Shown here piece after piece: positions 10,479 through 19,220 of a DNA stretch of 64,000 bases. Location: NCBI GenBank assembly GCA_937918935.1, contig CAKZSI010000049.1:27096-91095 (forward strand), read 5' to 3'. The position numbers and the translations under genes were made by a program. The stretch comes from an uncultured Chloroflexales bacterium (GTDB lineage: Bacteria > Chloroflexota > Chloroflexia > Chloroflexales > Chloroflexaceae). Position 1 is the first letter of the stretch; each line of letters opens with the position of its first letter. The notes below the pieces were generated by a model. The model saw only the letters and a list, made by a program, of their open reading frames with translations. It searched no databases and had not been told where the DNA came from.

Positions 10479-12593
10479 CTAAGCCTCGGTAAGTTCCAGC
10501 ATCTCCTGGGCCTGAATGGCGGTGATCGCCACGGTGTTGACAATGTCCTCCACGCTGCACCCACGGCTCAGGTCATTGACCGGCTTGTTCAGCCCCTGAA
10601 GCACCGGACCCACCGCGATTGACCCCGTTTCACGCTGTACGGCTTTGTAGGTGTTGTTGCCGGTGTTGAGATCGGGAAAGATCAGCACCGTGGCCCGTCC
10701 CGCGACCCGGGAAGCGGGCATCTTGGTGCGGGCGACGGTTTCGTCCACGGCGGCATCGTACTGCAGCGGTCCCTCCAGCAACAGATCGGGGCGGCGGGCC
10801 CGGGCCAGTTGGGTCGCCTTTCGCACCCGCTCCACCTCCTCGCCCTCACCCGACTCGCCCGTCGAGTAGGAGAGCATAGCCACCCGCGGCTCGATGCCGA
10901 ACAGTTTTGCCGTATCTGCCGAGGCGATCGCGATATCGGCCAGTTGCTCGGCAGTGGGCCGGGGATTGATCGCACAATCCCCGTAGACCAGCACCCGATC
11001 CTCCAGACACATAAAGAACACCGAGGACACGATCGAGATCCCCGGGCGCGTCTTGATGATCTGCAGCGCAGGGCGAATGGTATGGGCCGTGGTGTGCGCT
11101 GCGCCCGAGACCATCCCGTCGGCATCGCCCATGTGGACCATCATGGTGCCGTAGTAGGAGACATCGAGCATCAGGTCGCGCGCGAGGTCCCGGGTCATAC
11201 CACGGTGCCGGCGCAAGTGGTAGAGTTCGTCGGCGTAGGCGTCGAAGCGCGGTGAGGTGGCCGGGTCAATGATCTCGACCTGATCGAGATCCAGGTCAAT
11301 CCCCAGACGGCTGACCATGGCGCGGATCTCCTGCGGGTTGCCGAGGAGGATCAGGTCGGCGATGCCTTCACGCACCAGAATGTCACCGGCGCGCAGGATG
11401 CGCTCCTCGTTACCCTCGGGCAAGACGATGCGCCGACGGTTGGCGCGGGCCTGCCGGGTCAGGTTGAAGAGGAAGAGCCGGGGCGAAACACCGCGCGGCT
11501 CGATGGTGCCGTAACGCTGTTCGAGCGCGGCCCCGTCAATATAGCGTGCGCAGAGTTGCAGCCCCGCTTCGATCTTCACTGGCGTGTCGGTGGTGATGTA
11601 GGACTTCACGCGGAACAGTTCGGTGGCCGTCTCGTAGGTGTCGCTGGTCACCGCGATCACCGGGGGGATCTCGCCCACCCCATCGAGCAGGCGCATCAGG
11701 GCCGCCGAGGGCCGCTGTCCGGCCGTCAACACGATCCCGGCCAGCGAGGGGTAGTTCGCCGAGTGGTGGGCCAGCACCGCGCTCAGGAGCACATCACCGC
11801 GATCGCCCGGCGTGACCAGCAAGGCATGGTCGCTAAGGCGCTCCAGGTAATGCTCCATCTGCATGGCCACGATCATCACCCGGCGGGCCTGGCGGTCGAA
11901 CTGCTCGCGGCCGTAGAGCACCTCGGCGTTGAGCTGCTCGACCACCTCGCGCACGGTCGGGCTGCCCAGCACGACATCGGTGGGCAGGACCACCAGTTGA
12001 TCAGGGGGAAGGCTCAGATCCCGGGCAAGCGATGCGCGCAGCGTATCAAGGCGTTCGGGCTCGACCTTGTTCACCACCAGCGCCACCACCGGACAGCCGC
12101 GGGCGCGAAAGGCATCGTGGGCCTGCCGCAGAATGCCAGCAAGCTCCTCGTCGCTACGACCCTGACCGCTCGTCAGCAGGATGACCGGACTGTCGAGGCT
12201 GCGGGCAATTTCGACATTCAGGTTGAACTCAAACTGGGGGGCATCGTGGTGGCCGTCGGAGCCCATGCAATAGACAAAATCATAGCGCCCGGCCAGGCGC
12301 TGATAGGCGGCGATGATGCGATTGAGGATCTCGTCGTAGCGATTATGGGCCAGCAAGGCGTCAGTCGCCGAAGCGGTAAGGGCATAAGTTTCGCCATAGA
12401 CCTGATCAAGGCGAAAGTGGCCCAGGAGCAGATCAATGGTCTTGTCGGGCCGGGTAATGGCCTCATCGCGAATCACCGGGCGAAAGATCGCCACGCACCG
12501 TGTCTTCCGCAGCACGTAATCGAGGATCCCGAGTGAAAGCAGCGAGGTTCCGGCGTGGCGTTCCAGGGGAACGAGGTACAGCGAGCGTGCCAT
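10479..12593 (-). CDS. pta: Phosphate acetyltransferase with N-terminal BioD-like and DRTGG domains
   Basis: A 704-residue long-form Pta. Residues 1-200 are a P-loop-like dethiobiotin-synthetase-type domain (LYLVPLERHAGTSLLSLG), 215-330 a DRTGG domain, and about 370-704 the catalytic PTA_PTB domain (VLPEGNEERILRAGDILV, GMVSGAAHTTAHTIRPALQ, PDLNTGNNTYKAVQR). It interconverts acetyl-CoA and acetyl phosphate. No acetate kinase gene is adjacent. A family A hairpin lies just upstream of its start, and its stop is convergent with uppP. Confidence 0.95.
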   Translation of the reverse strand: MARSLYLVPLERHAGTSLLSLGILDYVLRKTRCVAIFRPVIRDEAITRPDKTIDLLLGHFRLDQVYGETYALTASATDALLAHNRYDEILNRIIAAYQRLAGRYDFVYCMGSDGHHDAPQFEFNLNVEIARSLDSPVILLTSGQGRSDEELAGILRQAHDAFRARGCPVVALVVNKVEPERLDTLRASLARDLSLPPDQLVVLPTDVVLGSPTVREVVEQLNAEVLYGREQFDRQARRVMIVAMQMEHYLERLSDHALLVTPGDRGDVLLSAVLAHHSANYPSLAGIVLTAGQRPSAALMRLLDGVGEIPPVIAVTSDTYETATELFRVKSYITTDTPVKIEAGLQLCARYIDGAALEQRYGTIEPRGVSPRLFLFNLTRQARANRRRIVLPEGNEERILRAGDILVREGIADLILLGNPQEIRAMVSRLGIDLDLDQVEIIDPATSPRFDAYADELYHLRRHRGMTRDLARDLMLDVSYYGTMMVHMGDADGMVSGAAHTTAHTIRPALQIIKTRPGISIVSSVFFMCLEDRVLVYGDCAINPRPTAEQLADIAIASADTAKLFGIEPRVAMLSYSTGESGEGEEVERVRKATQLARARRPDLLLEGPLQYDAAVDETVARTKMPASRVAGRATVLIFPDLNTGNNTYKAVQRETGSIAVGPVLQGLNKPVNDLSRGCSVEDIVNTVAITAIQAQEMLELTEA

Positions 12594-12612
12594 GCGTGTT
12601 CCTCACGTATGT

Positions 12613-12690
12613 TCATGCGGCTGCGCCGCCCAACATCAAGAGTGTTTTCGTGGGAGGGCCACGCCCTTCCACACCCTCCCAGGTATGATT
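12613..12690. repeat. Family A repeat unit upstream of pta
   Basis: The unit consists of CATGCGGCTGCGCCG, then AAGAGTGTTTTC, then the hairpin GTGGGAGGGCCACGCCC / CACCCTCCCA. It lies 20-97 bases upstream of the pta start. The same module occurs before parA and the binding lipoprotein. Confidence 0.65.
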
Positions 12691-12839
12691 GTAGCTTCCC
12701 GAGTCACAAGGGAGCGCGGACCCGGAGCTTGTGCAAAGGGACAGGCCCCCAACCCCGATGGTTGGGAGGTTTTAGCGGCGCAGCCATCAAAACCACGTAA
12801 AACAACCTCCGGGGCGCCTACGCCATCCTGGACCCAATA

Positions 12840-13035
12840 CTTTTCAAATAAGACAAGGCTTACGGCAAGGCCCCCCTCCCAGCCCCCCCGCCGGGGGGAG
12901 GAGCGGGGCAGCATGCGGCGGGGCAGGCGCTCGTGCGCCGTCGGGATGCTTCCGAACCGCTCCAACGGGGAGCGGCGCTGGAAGCCCTCCCCCGTTGGGG
13001 AGGGTTGGGAGGGGGCAACGCGCTTATTTGAAAAG
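12840..13035. mobile_element. 196-bp MITE-like element with 13-bp perfect terminal inverted repeats
   Basis: CTTTTCAAATAAG (12840-12852) and its exact complement CTTATTTGAAAAG (13023-13035) bound a GC-rich interior. Inside, two long arms (CCCCCCTCCCAGCC and GGTTGGGAGGGGG) enclose two smaller stems, so the whole element can fold into one branched hairpin. It encodes nothing. GGACCC occurs on both sides (12830-12835, 13035-13040) but not flush with the ends, so it is not a clean target-site duplication. Confidence 0.7.
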
Positions 13036-13171
13036 GACCCTGCTGTGGGAGATGGACTTTACTCAAGCCCTGGGGGCGGGCCATCCTGGGGTGCGAAATC
13101 CGTTGCAAATCTCGTTATATAAGGAGCCCCCGGGTCGGTTCTCAACGCACGAGCAACAAAAGGAGAAGCTG

Positions 13172-15349
13172 ATGTACGCACGTCCAAGCCGTCTGCCGTT
13201 GCGCCTGATGCTGCTGACACTAATGTTCAGCATAGCTCTCACCGGTGCCTGGACCGCCCGTTCCGCTCCGCCCGTCTTCGTAACCGCGAACAATATCGTC
13301 CTTCAGCAGGGAAATACGCTGCCGATCTTCCCCCTGAGCGCGCCGCAGGTGACCGATGACACGACGCGGGCGCTGGCCCAACGTTTCAGCGGCATTTACA
13401 ATCGCCAACCGATCGCTTCGGACACGTATCTTGGCGCGGCACGCTATACGGTTCCATTCACCGACACGCGTTCGCTGCTGGTGCGCTACGGGGCTACGGG
13501 CGGCTACTACGCGACGAATCTAGGCGAACTCGGTCGCGAGAGCGTACGCGGGGCCATTGACCGGGCGCAGGCACAACGTCTGGCATGCCTGTTCCTCCGC
13601 AATAACGGCTTTATGGACGCCCGAGGCAGGTTGCTGCTGGACCCGCAGAACCCGCAGGGGGTGCTTACCCCCAACCCCCAGGGCTGCGATTTCAACCCCG
13701 ATCCGCAGAACCCGCTCTACCCGACGAGCCTGATCCGCACCGCCACGGTCTCCGCGAACACCCCCGGCGCGGCCCCGACTGAGCAGGACGTCGGCGTGGT
13801 GGTACGGGTGCCGATGAGCCTGCCGGTGCAGTTTGGCCAGCGGTCCGACTTGCCCCTCGGGGGGCCGGGCGGGCACCTTTCGCTGCTCTTTACCACTACG
13901 GACCTCGACAATGGCCCCACGCTCGACGACGCCGTACCGGGCCTGGCGGGGGTAGCGATGCCCTTCTTCGGACGCCAGCTCGGCCAGCCACGCAACGTTC
14001 CCATCGCCGACCCCAACGCCATCCGCAATCAGGTCGAGCAGCAGGTGCGCGCTTCGTTCCCCGGCGCTACCGGGGTGAACGTGCCTCAACCGGAGCTGTC
14101 CTACTATGTGCTCGACGCCGCAGTCGAGCAGCGGGCGCTGGAGCCGGTGCTGGAGTTTCAGGGCATCGAGGTTACCGTCGGTGGCGAGACGGTGATCCTG
14201 CGCGACATCGTAGCGCCGCTGGCCCGGTCGGGGGCGGGAGGCTTTGGCCCGGCGGTGAGCATCACCAACCCGGCCAACGGCTCGCCCTTCAACCCCGGGG
14301 CAGAAGTGCTCCTGCGCGGCGAGATCAGCGACGGCGCGGCGCCCTACAGGGTCGAATGGCTCACCGGCGACGGCGTAACTCTGGCCTCCGCCACAACCGT
14401 GACCAGCCCCGGTACGGTTGAACTGCGTACCCGCGACCTGCCCGCAGCGGGCCGTGACGGCGCACCCACCCCGGTGACGGTGGTGCTGCGCGTGACCGAC
14501 AACGAGGGCGCGGTGCGGGAGGCGCAGATCAGCCTGCGGCCCGCCGTAGCGCCTACACTCTACCTGCCACTGATCATCCGCGAGCGGAGCGGCGCGCCCG
14601 CAACCGCTGAAGCCATCCTGGAGCAGGTCGGCTACGGTTTCGGCGTCGAAGCCAACTGGGACTATCCGCCAGCCGGTACGGGTGGCAGCGACCTGCCGGG
14701 GGTAATCCCCGACGCGAACGGCTTCCGCAGCGGGATGCTCGGCTATGGCTACAGCCAGCGCTTCTACTGGACCAACAGCGCCGCCTGGGAGCGCGACTGG
14801 CGGGATTGCGGTCTGGGGGGAATTGACTGCACCCTGGGCGTGGACCGGGCCGACTTTGTGTACTACGCCGGTCACGGTGGGCCGGCCGGTCTGAGCCTGG
14901 CCTCGAACAAAGACAGCACCTGGGCCAGCGCCACTAACGCCCGCTTCAACAGTGCCCGCTGGGTCGGCTTCGCCTCCTGCCAGACGCTACGGGTGCAAGG
15001 CTATACCACGGGCAACGAACCGATCCGCAAGTGGTTCAACTCGTTCCAGGGGGCGCACATGTTGCTGGGCTTCAACAGTAACATGCGAGACGTGGCCTTC
15101 GGCGGGCGCCTGGTAGAAAACATGCGTATGCCGAGCTTCCTGGGAATCGACTTCCCCTGGGCCCAGCCGACCATCGCCCAGGCCTGGATCAAGACCTCCT
15201 TCGAACTGAACGCCGGCAAGATCGCCTACATCTATGCGCGTAGCAGCACGGTCAACCCTGTCACCGACCGGCTCCCCAAACCGGGGCAGGCCATGCCGCC
15301 CCGCCCATTGCCGGTAAGCTCGTATCACTGGGTGTGGGAGACATTCTAG
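13172..15349 (+). CDS. Secreted DUF6345-type protein with Ig-like domain and caspase-like His/Cys pair
   Basis: A 725-residue exported protein. ATG 13172 has AGGAG 6 bases upstream; the frame runs further back but is not protein-like. It carries a signal peptide (1-35, ending SAPP), a novel N-terminal region (about 40-350), an Ig/PKD-like domain (about 358-460, VSITNPANGSPFNPGAEVLL) and a C-terminal domain (about 490-725) resembling DUF6345. In that domain YYAGHGG gives His568 and FASCQTL gives Cys603, the spacing and hydrophobic context seen in caspase/gingipain-fold peptidases, followed by MLLGF. Peptidase activity is inference; the secreted architecture is clear. It stands alone just downstream of the MITE-like element. 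Confidence 0.8.
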   Translation: MYARPSRLPLRLMLLTLMFSIALTGAWTARSAPPVFVTANNIVLQQGNTLPIFPLSAPQVTDDTTRALAQRFSGIYNRQPIASDTYLGAARYTVPFTDTRSLLVRYGATGGYYATNLGELGRESVRGAIDRAQAQRLACLFLRNNGFMDARGRLLLDPQNPQGVLTPNPQGCDFNPDPQNPLYPTSLIRTATVSANTPGAAPTEQDVGVVVRVPMSLPVQFGQRSDLPLGGPGGHLSLLFTTTDLDNGPTLDDAVPGLAGVAMPFFGRQLGQPRNVPIADPNAIRNQVEQQVRASFPGATGVNVPQPELSYYVLDAAVEQRALEPVLEFQGIEVTVGGETVILRDIVAPLARSGAGGFGPAVSITNPANGSPFNPGAEVLLRGEISDGAAPYRVEWLTGDGVTLASATTVTSPGTVELRTRDLPAAGRDGAPTPVTVVLRVTDNEGAVREAQISLRPAVAPTLYLPLIIRERSGAPATAEAILEQVGYGFGVEANWDYPPAGTGGSDLPGVIPDANGFRSGMLGYGYSQRFYWTNSAAWERDWRDCGLGGIDCTLGVDRADFVYYAGHGGPAGLSLASNKDSTWASATNARFNSARWVGFASCQTLRVQGYTTGNEPIRKWFNSFQGAHMLLGFNSNMRDVAFGGRLVENMRMPSFLGIDFPWAQPTIAQAWIKTSFELNAGKIAYIYARSSTVNPVTDRLPKPGQAMPPRPLPVSSYHWVWETF

Positions 15350-15357
15350 GTGAGGGG

Positions 15358-15440
15358 CGGGGAAACCGGGTTTCCCCGCGTCCCTGCCCCGGGGAGTACG
15401 CTCGGCTCCTTCCCCCCGCCGGGGGGAGGCTGGGAGGATG
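15358..15440. repeat. Family B palindrome plus GC-rich family C arm
   Basis: GGGGAAACCGGGTTTCCCC (15359-15377) directly follows the stop of the secreted protein. It is followed by CCCCCCGCCGGGGGGAGGC, like one stem of the MITE interior. Both lie between convergent genes and may serve as a 3' end structure. Confidence 0.6.
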
Positions 15441-15468
15441 GGCAGCAATGCAAGGGTTCACGGACCAT

Positions 15469-18400
15469 TCATGCGGCCAGGGCCTCGAGCACGCCGATGA
15501 GCTTTTCGCTCCAGGCGCCGTCGAGGGTGCGCCGGTCGAGGCGCACGAATTGCGGGCCGACCTTGACCGCATGGTCGCGCAGGAAGCGCCGGCGCAGACG
15601 CTCGCGCCGGGCGCTCTCGAGCACCGGCAGGCGAATGACAAACTCGTCACCCGAGGCGACGACCGAACTGACGCCTGCCTGAAGGGCCAGGGCCTTGATG
15701 TGCAGCCAGGTAAGCAGGTGCAGGGCCGCCTCCGGGGGCTTGCCGAAACGGTCCTGCAACTCCTGGCGCAACGCGCGCACCTCCTCCACCGTCTGCGCCT
15801 CGGTCATGCGCTGGTACATCGCCACCCGCAGCACGGGGTCGGCAATGTAGTCTTCGGGCAGATAGGCCGTCAGCGGCAGATCCAGGGTGACGAGCGGCGA
15901 GACCAGTACCTTCTCGCTGATGATCAATTTGCTGGCGGCTTCACTCAGGCTGATCTGGGGCGTGGCTTCCCCGGATGGCGGCGCGGCACGGTCAACGCTG
16001 GCCTTGAGTTGCCGCACGGCCTGTTCTAGCAGCCGCGAGTAGAGATCAAAGCCCACGGCGGCGATGTGGCCGCTCTGTTCTGCGCCCAGGAGGTTGCCCG
16101 CGCCCCGGATCTCCAGATCGCGCATAGCGACGCGGAAGCCTGCGCCGAGTTCGGCGGCCTCCTGGATAGCCTCCAGGCGCGCCTGGGCCTCCTGGGTCAT
16201 CGGTTTCTCCTGGCGGTAGAGCAGGTAGGCATAGGCGCGGTTGGCGCTGCGACCAACCCGCCCGCGCAACTGGTAGAGTTGCGCCAGGCCGTAGTTGGTG
16301 GCATCGTCGATAATGATCGTATTGGCGTTGGGCACGTCCAGCCCGCTCTCAATAATGGTGGTACAGACCAGCACATCGTAGCGCCCGTCGAAAAAATCAA
16401 GCATCACTCGCTCCAGTTCGCGCTCGTCGAGTTGCCCGTGCCCCACGGCGATGCGCGCCTCGGGAACCAGGTTCTGGAGGCGGTTGGCGACGTGGTAGAT
16501 GCTCTGCACCCGATTGTGGACGAAGTAGACCTGACCGTCGCGTTCCAGTTCCCGATTGATGGCCTCACGCACCAGTTCTTCGTTGTAGGGCGCCACATAG
16601 GTCTTGATCGGCAGGCGGTCCTCAGGAGGGGTATCAATCACGCTCAGGTCGCGAATGCCGGCCATGGCCATGTGCAGGGTGCGTGGGATGGGGGTGGCAG
16701 TGAGGGTCAACACGTCAACCTCGGCGCGCAGGCGCTTGAGACGCTCCTTGTGACGCACGCCGAAACGCTGCTCCTCGTCAACCACGACCAGCCCCAGGTC
16801 CTTGAACTGCACATCGTTGGAGAGGAGGCGGTGGGTGCCGATGACGATATCCACCTGGCCGCGGGCAAGAGCGGCGATGATGGCGTCCTGTTCTTTAGGC
16901 TGGCGGAAGCGCGAGAGCATTTCGACCCGCACCGGGAAGGCGGCCATGCGTTTACGGAAGGTGTCGTAGTGCTGCTGGGCCAGCACAGTGGTGGGCACCA
17001 GCACGGCCACCTGTTTGCCGTCCTGCACAGCCTTGAAGGCGGCACGGAGGGCCACCTCGGTCTTGCCAAAGCCCACATCGCCGCAGATCAGGCGGTCCAT
17101 CGGCACGGGTTGTTCCATGTCGCGTTTCACCTCGCCGATAGCGCGGAGCTGATCCTCGGTTTCCAGGTAAGGGAAGGCATCTTCCAGTTCACGCTGCCAG
17201 TCATTGTCGGGGCCATAGGGATGGCCCTGCTTCATCTGGCGCTGAGCGTAGATGGTCAGCAATTCCTCAGCCAGGTCCTGCACCGCGGCGCGGGCCTTGC
17301 GCTTGGCCCGTTCCCAATCCTGCGTGCCCAGGCGCGTGAGCGTAGGCGCGGCGTCGCCAGCGCCAATGTAGCGGGTGACGCGATCCACCTGGTCCACCGG
17401 CACGTAGATCTTATCGTCGCCGGCATAGCACAGCACCAGATACTCGCGCTCGATCTCGCCGACGACGCGACGGATGAGGCCCTCGAAGCGGGCAATGCCG
17501 TGTTCGATGTGAACCACATAGTCGCCCGGCTTGAGACCACGCACGAAGGCGGCCCGTTCCTCGGCGGAAGTGCCGCGTTTGCGCCGCTCGCTGAGGGGAC
17601 GGCGCTGGCGAATGCCAAAGATCTCGCTATCGGTGTAGAGGGTCAGATTAAGGGCGGGGAGGCGCCAGCCGCCCTCCAGGGCGCTGTGGGCCACGGCGAA
17701 GCGTGTCCGGGCCGCCCCGGCATCGGCGCCGGTGTTCTGGAAGGCCTCCTCGACCAGTTCCTGGAGCCGGGCAGCCTGGCTGGTAACGGCCAGCACCCGC
17801 TCGCCACGCTCCAGGCGAGTAACGATGTCGTGGACCAGGCGGCGGAACTGGCCGCCGAACAGTTCGGGGGCCTCGAAACGCAGATCACCGAGGGGGAGCG
17901 ACTCATCCACACTGCCCGCATCGGGCGCCTCGGAACCGCTGAGGTCGACCAGCGCGCCGCGGACGGAGGGCGCGCCGGGGTCGAAGAGTTCCTCCCAGAG
18001 GAAGTAGGGCCGGGGAACATCGGGCGGCAGTTCGCCAGCGTCAATCAAGCGCGTGCGCCCATGCTCGGCCTGTTCGTGAATCTCGGCGGCGTGGCGGGCC
18101 AGAAACTGCGCCTCAGAGAGCAGGATGGCCGCGCCCTCGGGCAGATGGTCAAGCAGCGAGGCGCCCATGCCGTAGCGAAAGAACGGGGCGTAGAAGGCGC
18201 GGCCCTCGAAGCGTTCGCCCTGTTCGAGGCGTTCGAGGGCGACTTCCCACCCCAGGCGCACCTCACGGCGAAGGCCGCTGCGATCAAGGGCAGCAATGCG
18301 GGCCACGGCCAGTTCGCGGCGCCACAGGGGGATCTCGTGAGGCGGGCCGAGCGTGACCGCTTCCAGACGGACCGCGCTGCGCTGGGTGGCGGGGTCAAAA

Positions 18401-19047
18401 CGGCGGATGCTCTCCACCTCGTCGCCGAAAAAGCCAATCCGCAGCGGCAGATCGTCCGCCGGGGGCCAGACATCGAGCAGATCGCCGCGGCGGTTGACTT
18501 CGCCCGGCGCCTCCACCGTCGGGGCCATCTGGTAGCCCAGGTGCAACAACTGGCGCGTGAGGAACTCGGGGCGAAGAGTGGCGCCCAGGTCCAGGCGCAA
18601 CGTTGCCTCGGCCAGTTCGTCGAGGGTCAACGTCGGCTGCATGAGCGCCTTGATCGGCGCGACAATCACCGGCGCTTCCGCCGGCGCCGCCCCGGTGCGC
18701 CAGGCAGCGAGAACCTGGAGAACGCGCAGGCGCTGGCCGATCACCTGGCTCCCGGCTGACATATGCTCGTAGGGCAGCGCGTCACTGGCGGGATAGTAGA
18801 GGGGCCGGGCCGGACCGAGCCACTGCCGGAGGTCATCGGCGGCGCGCAGGGCCACATCGGCGCTCGACAGGACGAAGAGCAGCGGTGCGCGGTGGTGGCG
18901 CGCCAGGGCCGCCGCCAGGGGCGCGCGAGTTGCCGCCGGCAGCGGCGCCAGCCGCGGTCGCGCGCTGGCCTTGCCGAGGGCGGCGGCGATGGAGGCAACG
19001 GTAGGATGGGCAGCCAGTTCGGCGCAAAGCTCCTCAAGGGTACGCAT
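15469..19047 (-). CDS. mfd: Transcription-repair coupling factor Mfd
   Basis: A 1192-residue ATP-driven translocase. It releases RNA polymerase stalled at DNA lesions and recruits UvrA. Order: UvrB-like N-terminal domains (1-350), a linker, the CarD-like RNA polymerase-interacting domain (about 480-550, [17 protein letters not shown]), a RecG-like helicase core with Walker [11 protein letters not shown] (about 650) and DEEQ box (about 752), then the TRCF C-terminal domain. Length and domain order are standard. It starts with ATG 19047 and is probably monocistronic. Confidence 0.97.
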   Translation of the reverse strand: MRTLEELCAELAAHPTVASIAAALGKASARPRLAPLPAATRAPLAAALARHHRAPLLFVLSSADVALRAADDLRQWLGPARPLYYPASDALPYEHMSAGSQVIGQRLRVLQVLAAWRTGAAPAEAPVIVAPIKALMQPTLTLDELAEATLRLDLGATLRPEFLTRQLLHLGYQMAPTVEAPGEVNRRGDLLDVWPPADDLPLRIGFFGDEVESIRRFDPATQRSAVRLEAVTLGPPHEIPLWRRELAVARIAALDRSGLRREVRLGWEVALERLEQGERFEGRAFYAPFFRYGMGASLLDHLPEGAAILLSEAQFLARHAAEIHEQAEHGRTRLIDAGELPPDVPRPYFLWEELFDPGAPSVRGALVDLSGSEAPDAGSVDESLPLGDLRFEAPELFGGQFRRLVHDIVTRLERGERVLAVTSQAARLQELVEEAFQNTGADAGAARTRFAVAHSALEGGWRLPALNLTLYTDSEIFGIRQRRPLSERRKRGTSAEERAAFVRGLKPGDYVVHIEHGIARFEGLIRRVVGEIEREYLVLCYAGDDKIYVPVDQVDRVTRYIGAGDAAPTLTRLGTQDWERAKRKARAAVQDLAEELLTIYAQRQMKQGHPYGPDNDWQRELEDAFPYLETEDQLRAIGEVKRDMEQPVPMDRLICGDVGFGKTEVALRAAFKAVQDGKQVAVLVPTTVLAQQHYDTFRKRMAAFPVRVEMLSRFRQPKEQDAIIAALARGQVDIVIGTHRLLSNDVQFKDLGLVVVDEEQRFGVRHKERLKRLRAEVDVLTLTATPIPRTLHMAMAGIRDLSVIDTPPEDRLPIKTYVAPYNEELVREAINRELERDGQVYFVHNRVQSIYHVANRLQNLVPEARIAVGHGQLDERELERVMLDFFDGRYDVLVCTTIIESGLDVPNANTIIIDDATNYGLAQLYQLRGRVGRSANRAYAYLLYRQEKPMTQEAQARLEAIQEAAELGAGFRVAMRDLEIRGAGNLLGAEQSGHIAAVGFDLYSRLLEQAVRQLKASVDRAAPPSGEATPQISLSEAASKLIISEKVLVSPLVTLDLPLTAYLPEDYIADPVLRVAMYQRMTEAQTVEEVRALRQELQDRFGKPPEAALHLLTWLHIKALALQAGVSSVVASGDEFVIRLPVLESARRERLRRRFLRDHAVKVGPQFVRLDRRTLDGAWSEKLIGVLEALAA

Positions 19048-19132
19048 GGTAACTCAAAATGAGGCTGATCGTGCCGACCAGCCCTTCAGGCGCAACTCCG
19101 GCCAGCCGGAGGCGCGGCGTGGTTCTGTTTAT

Positions 19133-19141
19133 GTTATAGCA
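19133..19141 (-). promoter_or_regulatory. Extended -10 element upstream of mfd
   Basis: On the minus strand TGC-TATAAC (TG at 19141-19140, -10 at 19138-19133). No good -35 is visible. The leader to ATG 19047 would be about 80 bases. The rest of the 173-base gap 19048-19220 holds no gene; a GGGCTTTAGCCC palindrome lies near 19174. Confidence 0.4.
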
Positions 19142-19220
19142 CAGGTGCGGGCAAACATGCACTCGGCCAGGGCTTTAGCCCGCAGCGTTCGACGATGCCG
19201 GATTAAATCTCTAACAATCA

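Noticed and set aside
12868..13020. A possible structured non-coding RNA in the GC-rich foldback
   Set aside because: The exact terminal inverted repeats just outside explain it better as a mobile hairpin element.
16066..18759. An 897-codon plus-strand open frame
   Set aside because: It is the complement of mfd, whose domains and motifs are intact; high GC leaves the antisense frame open.
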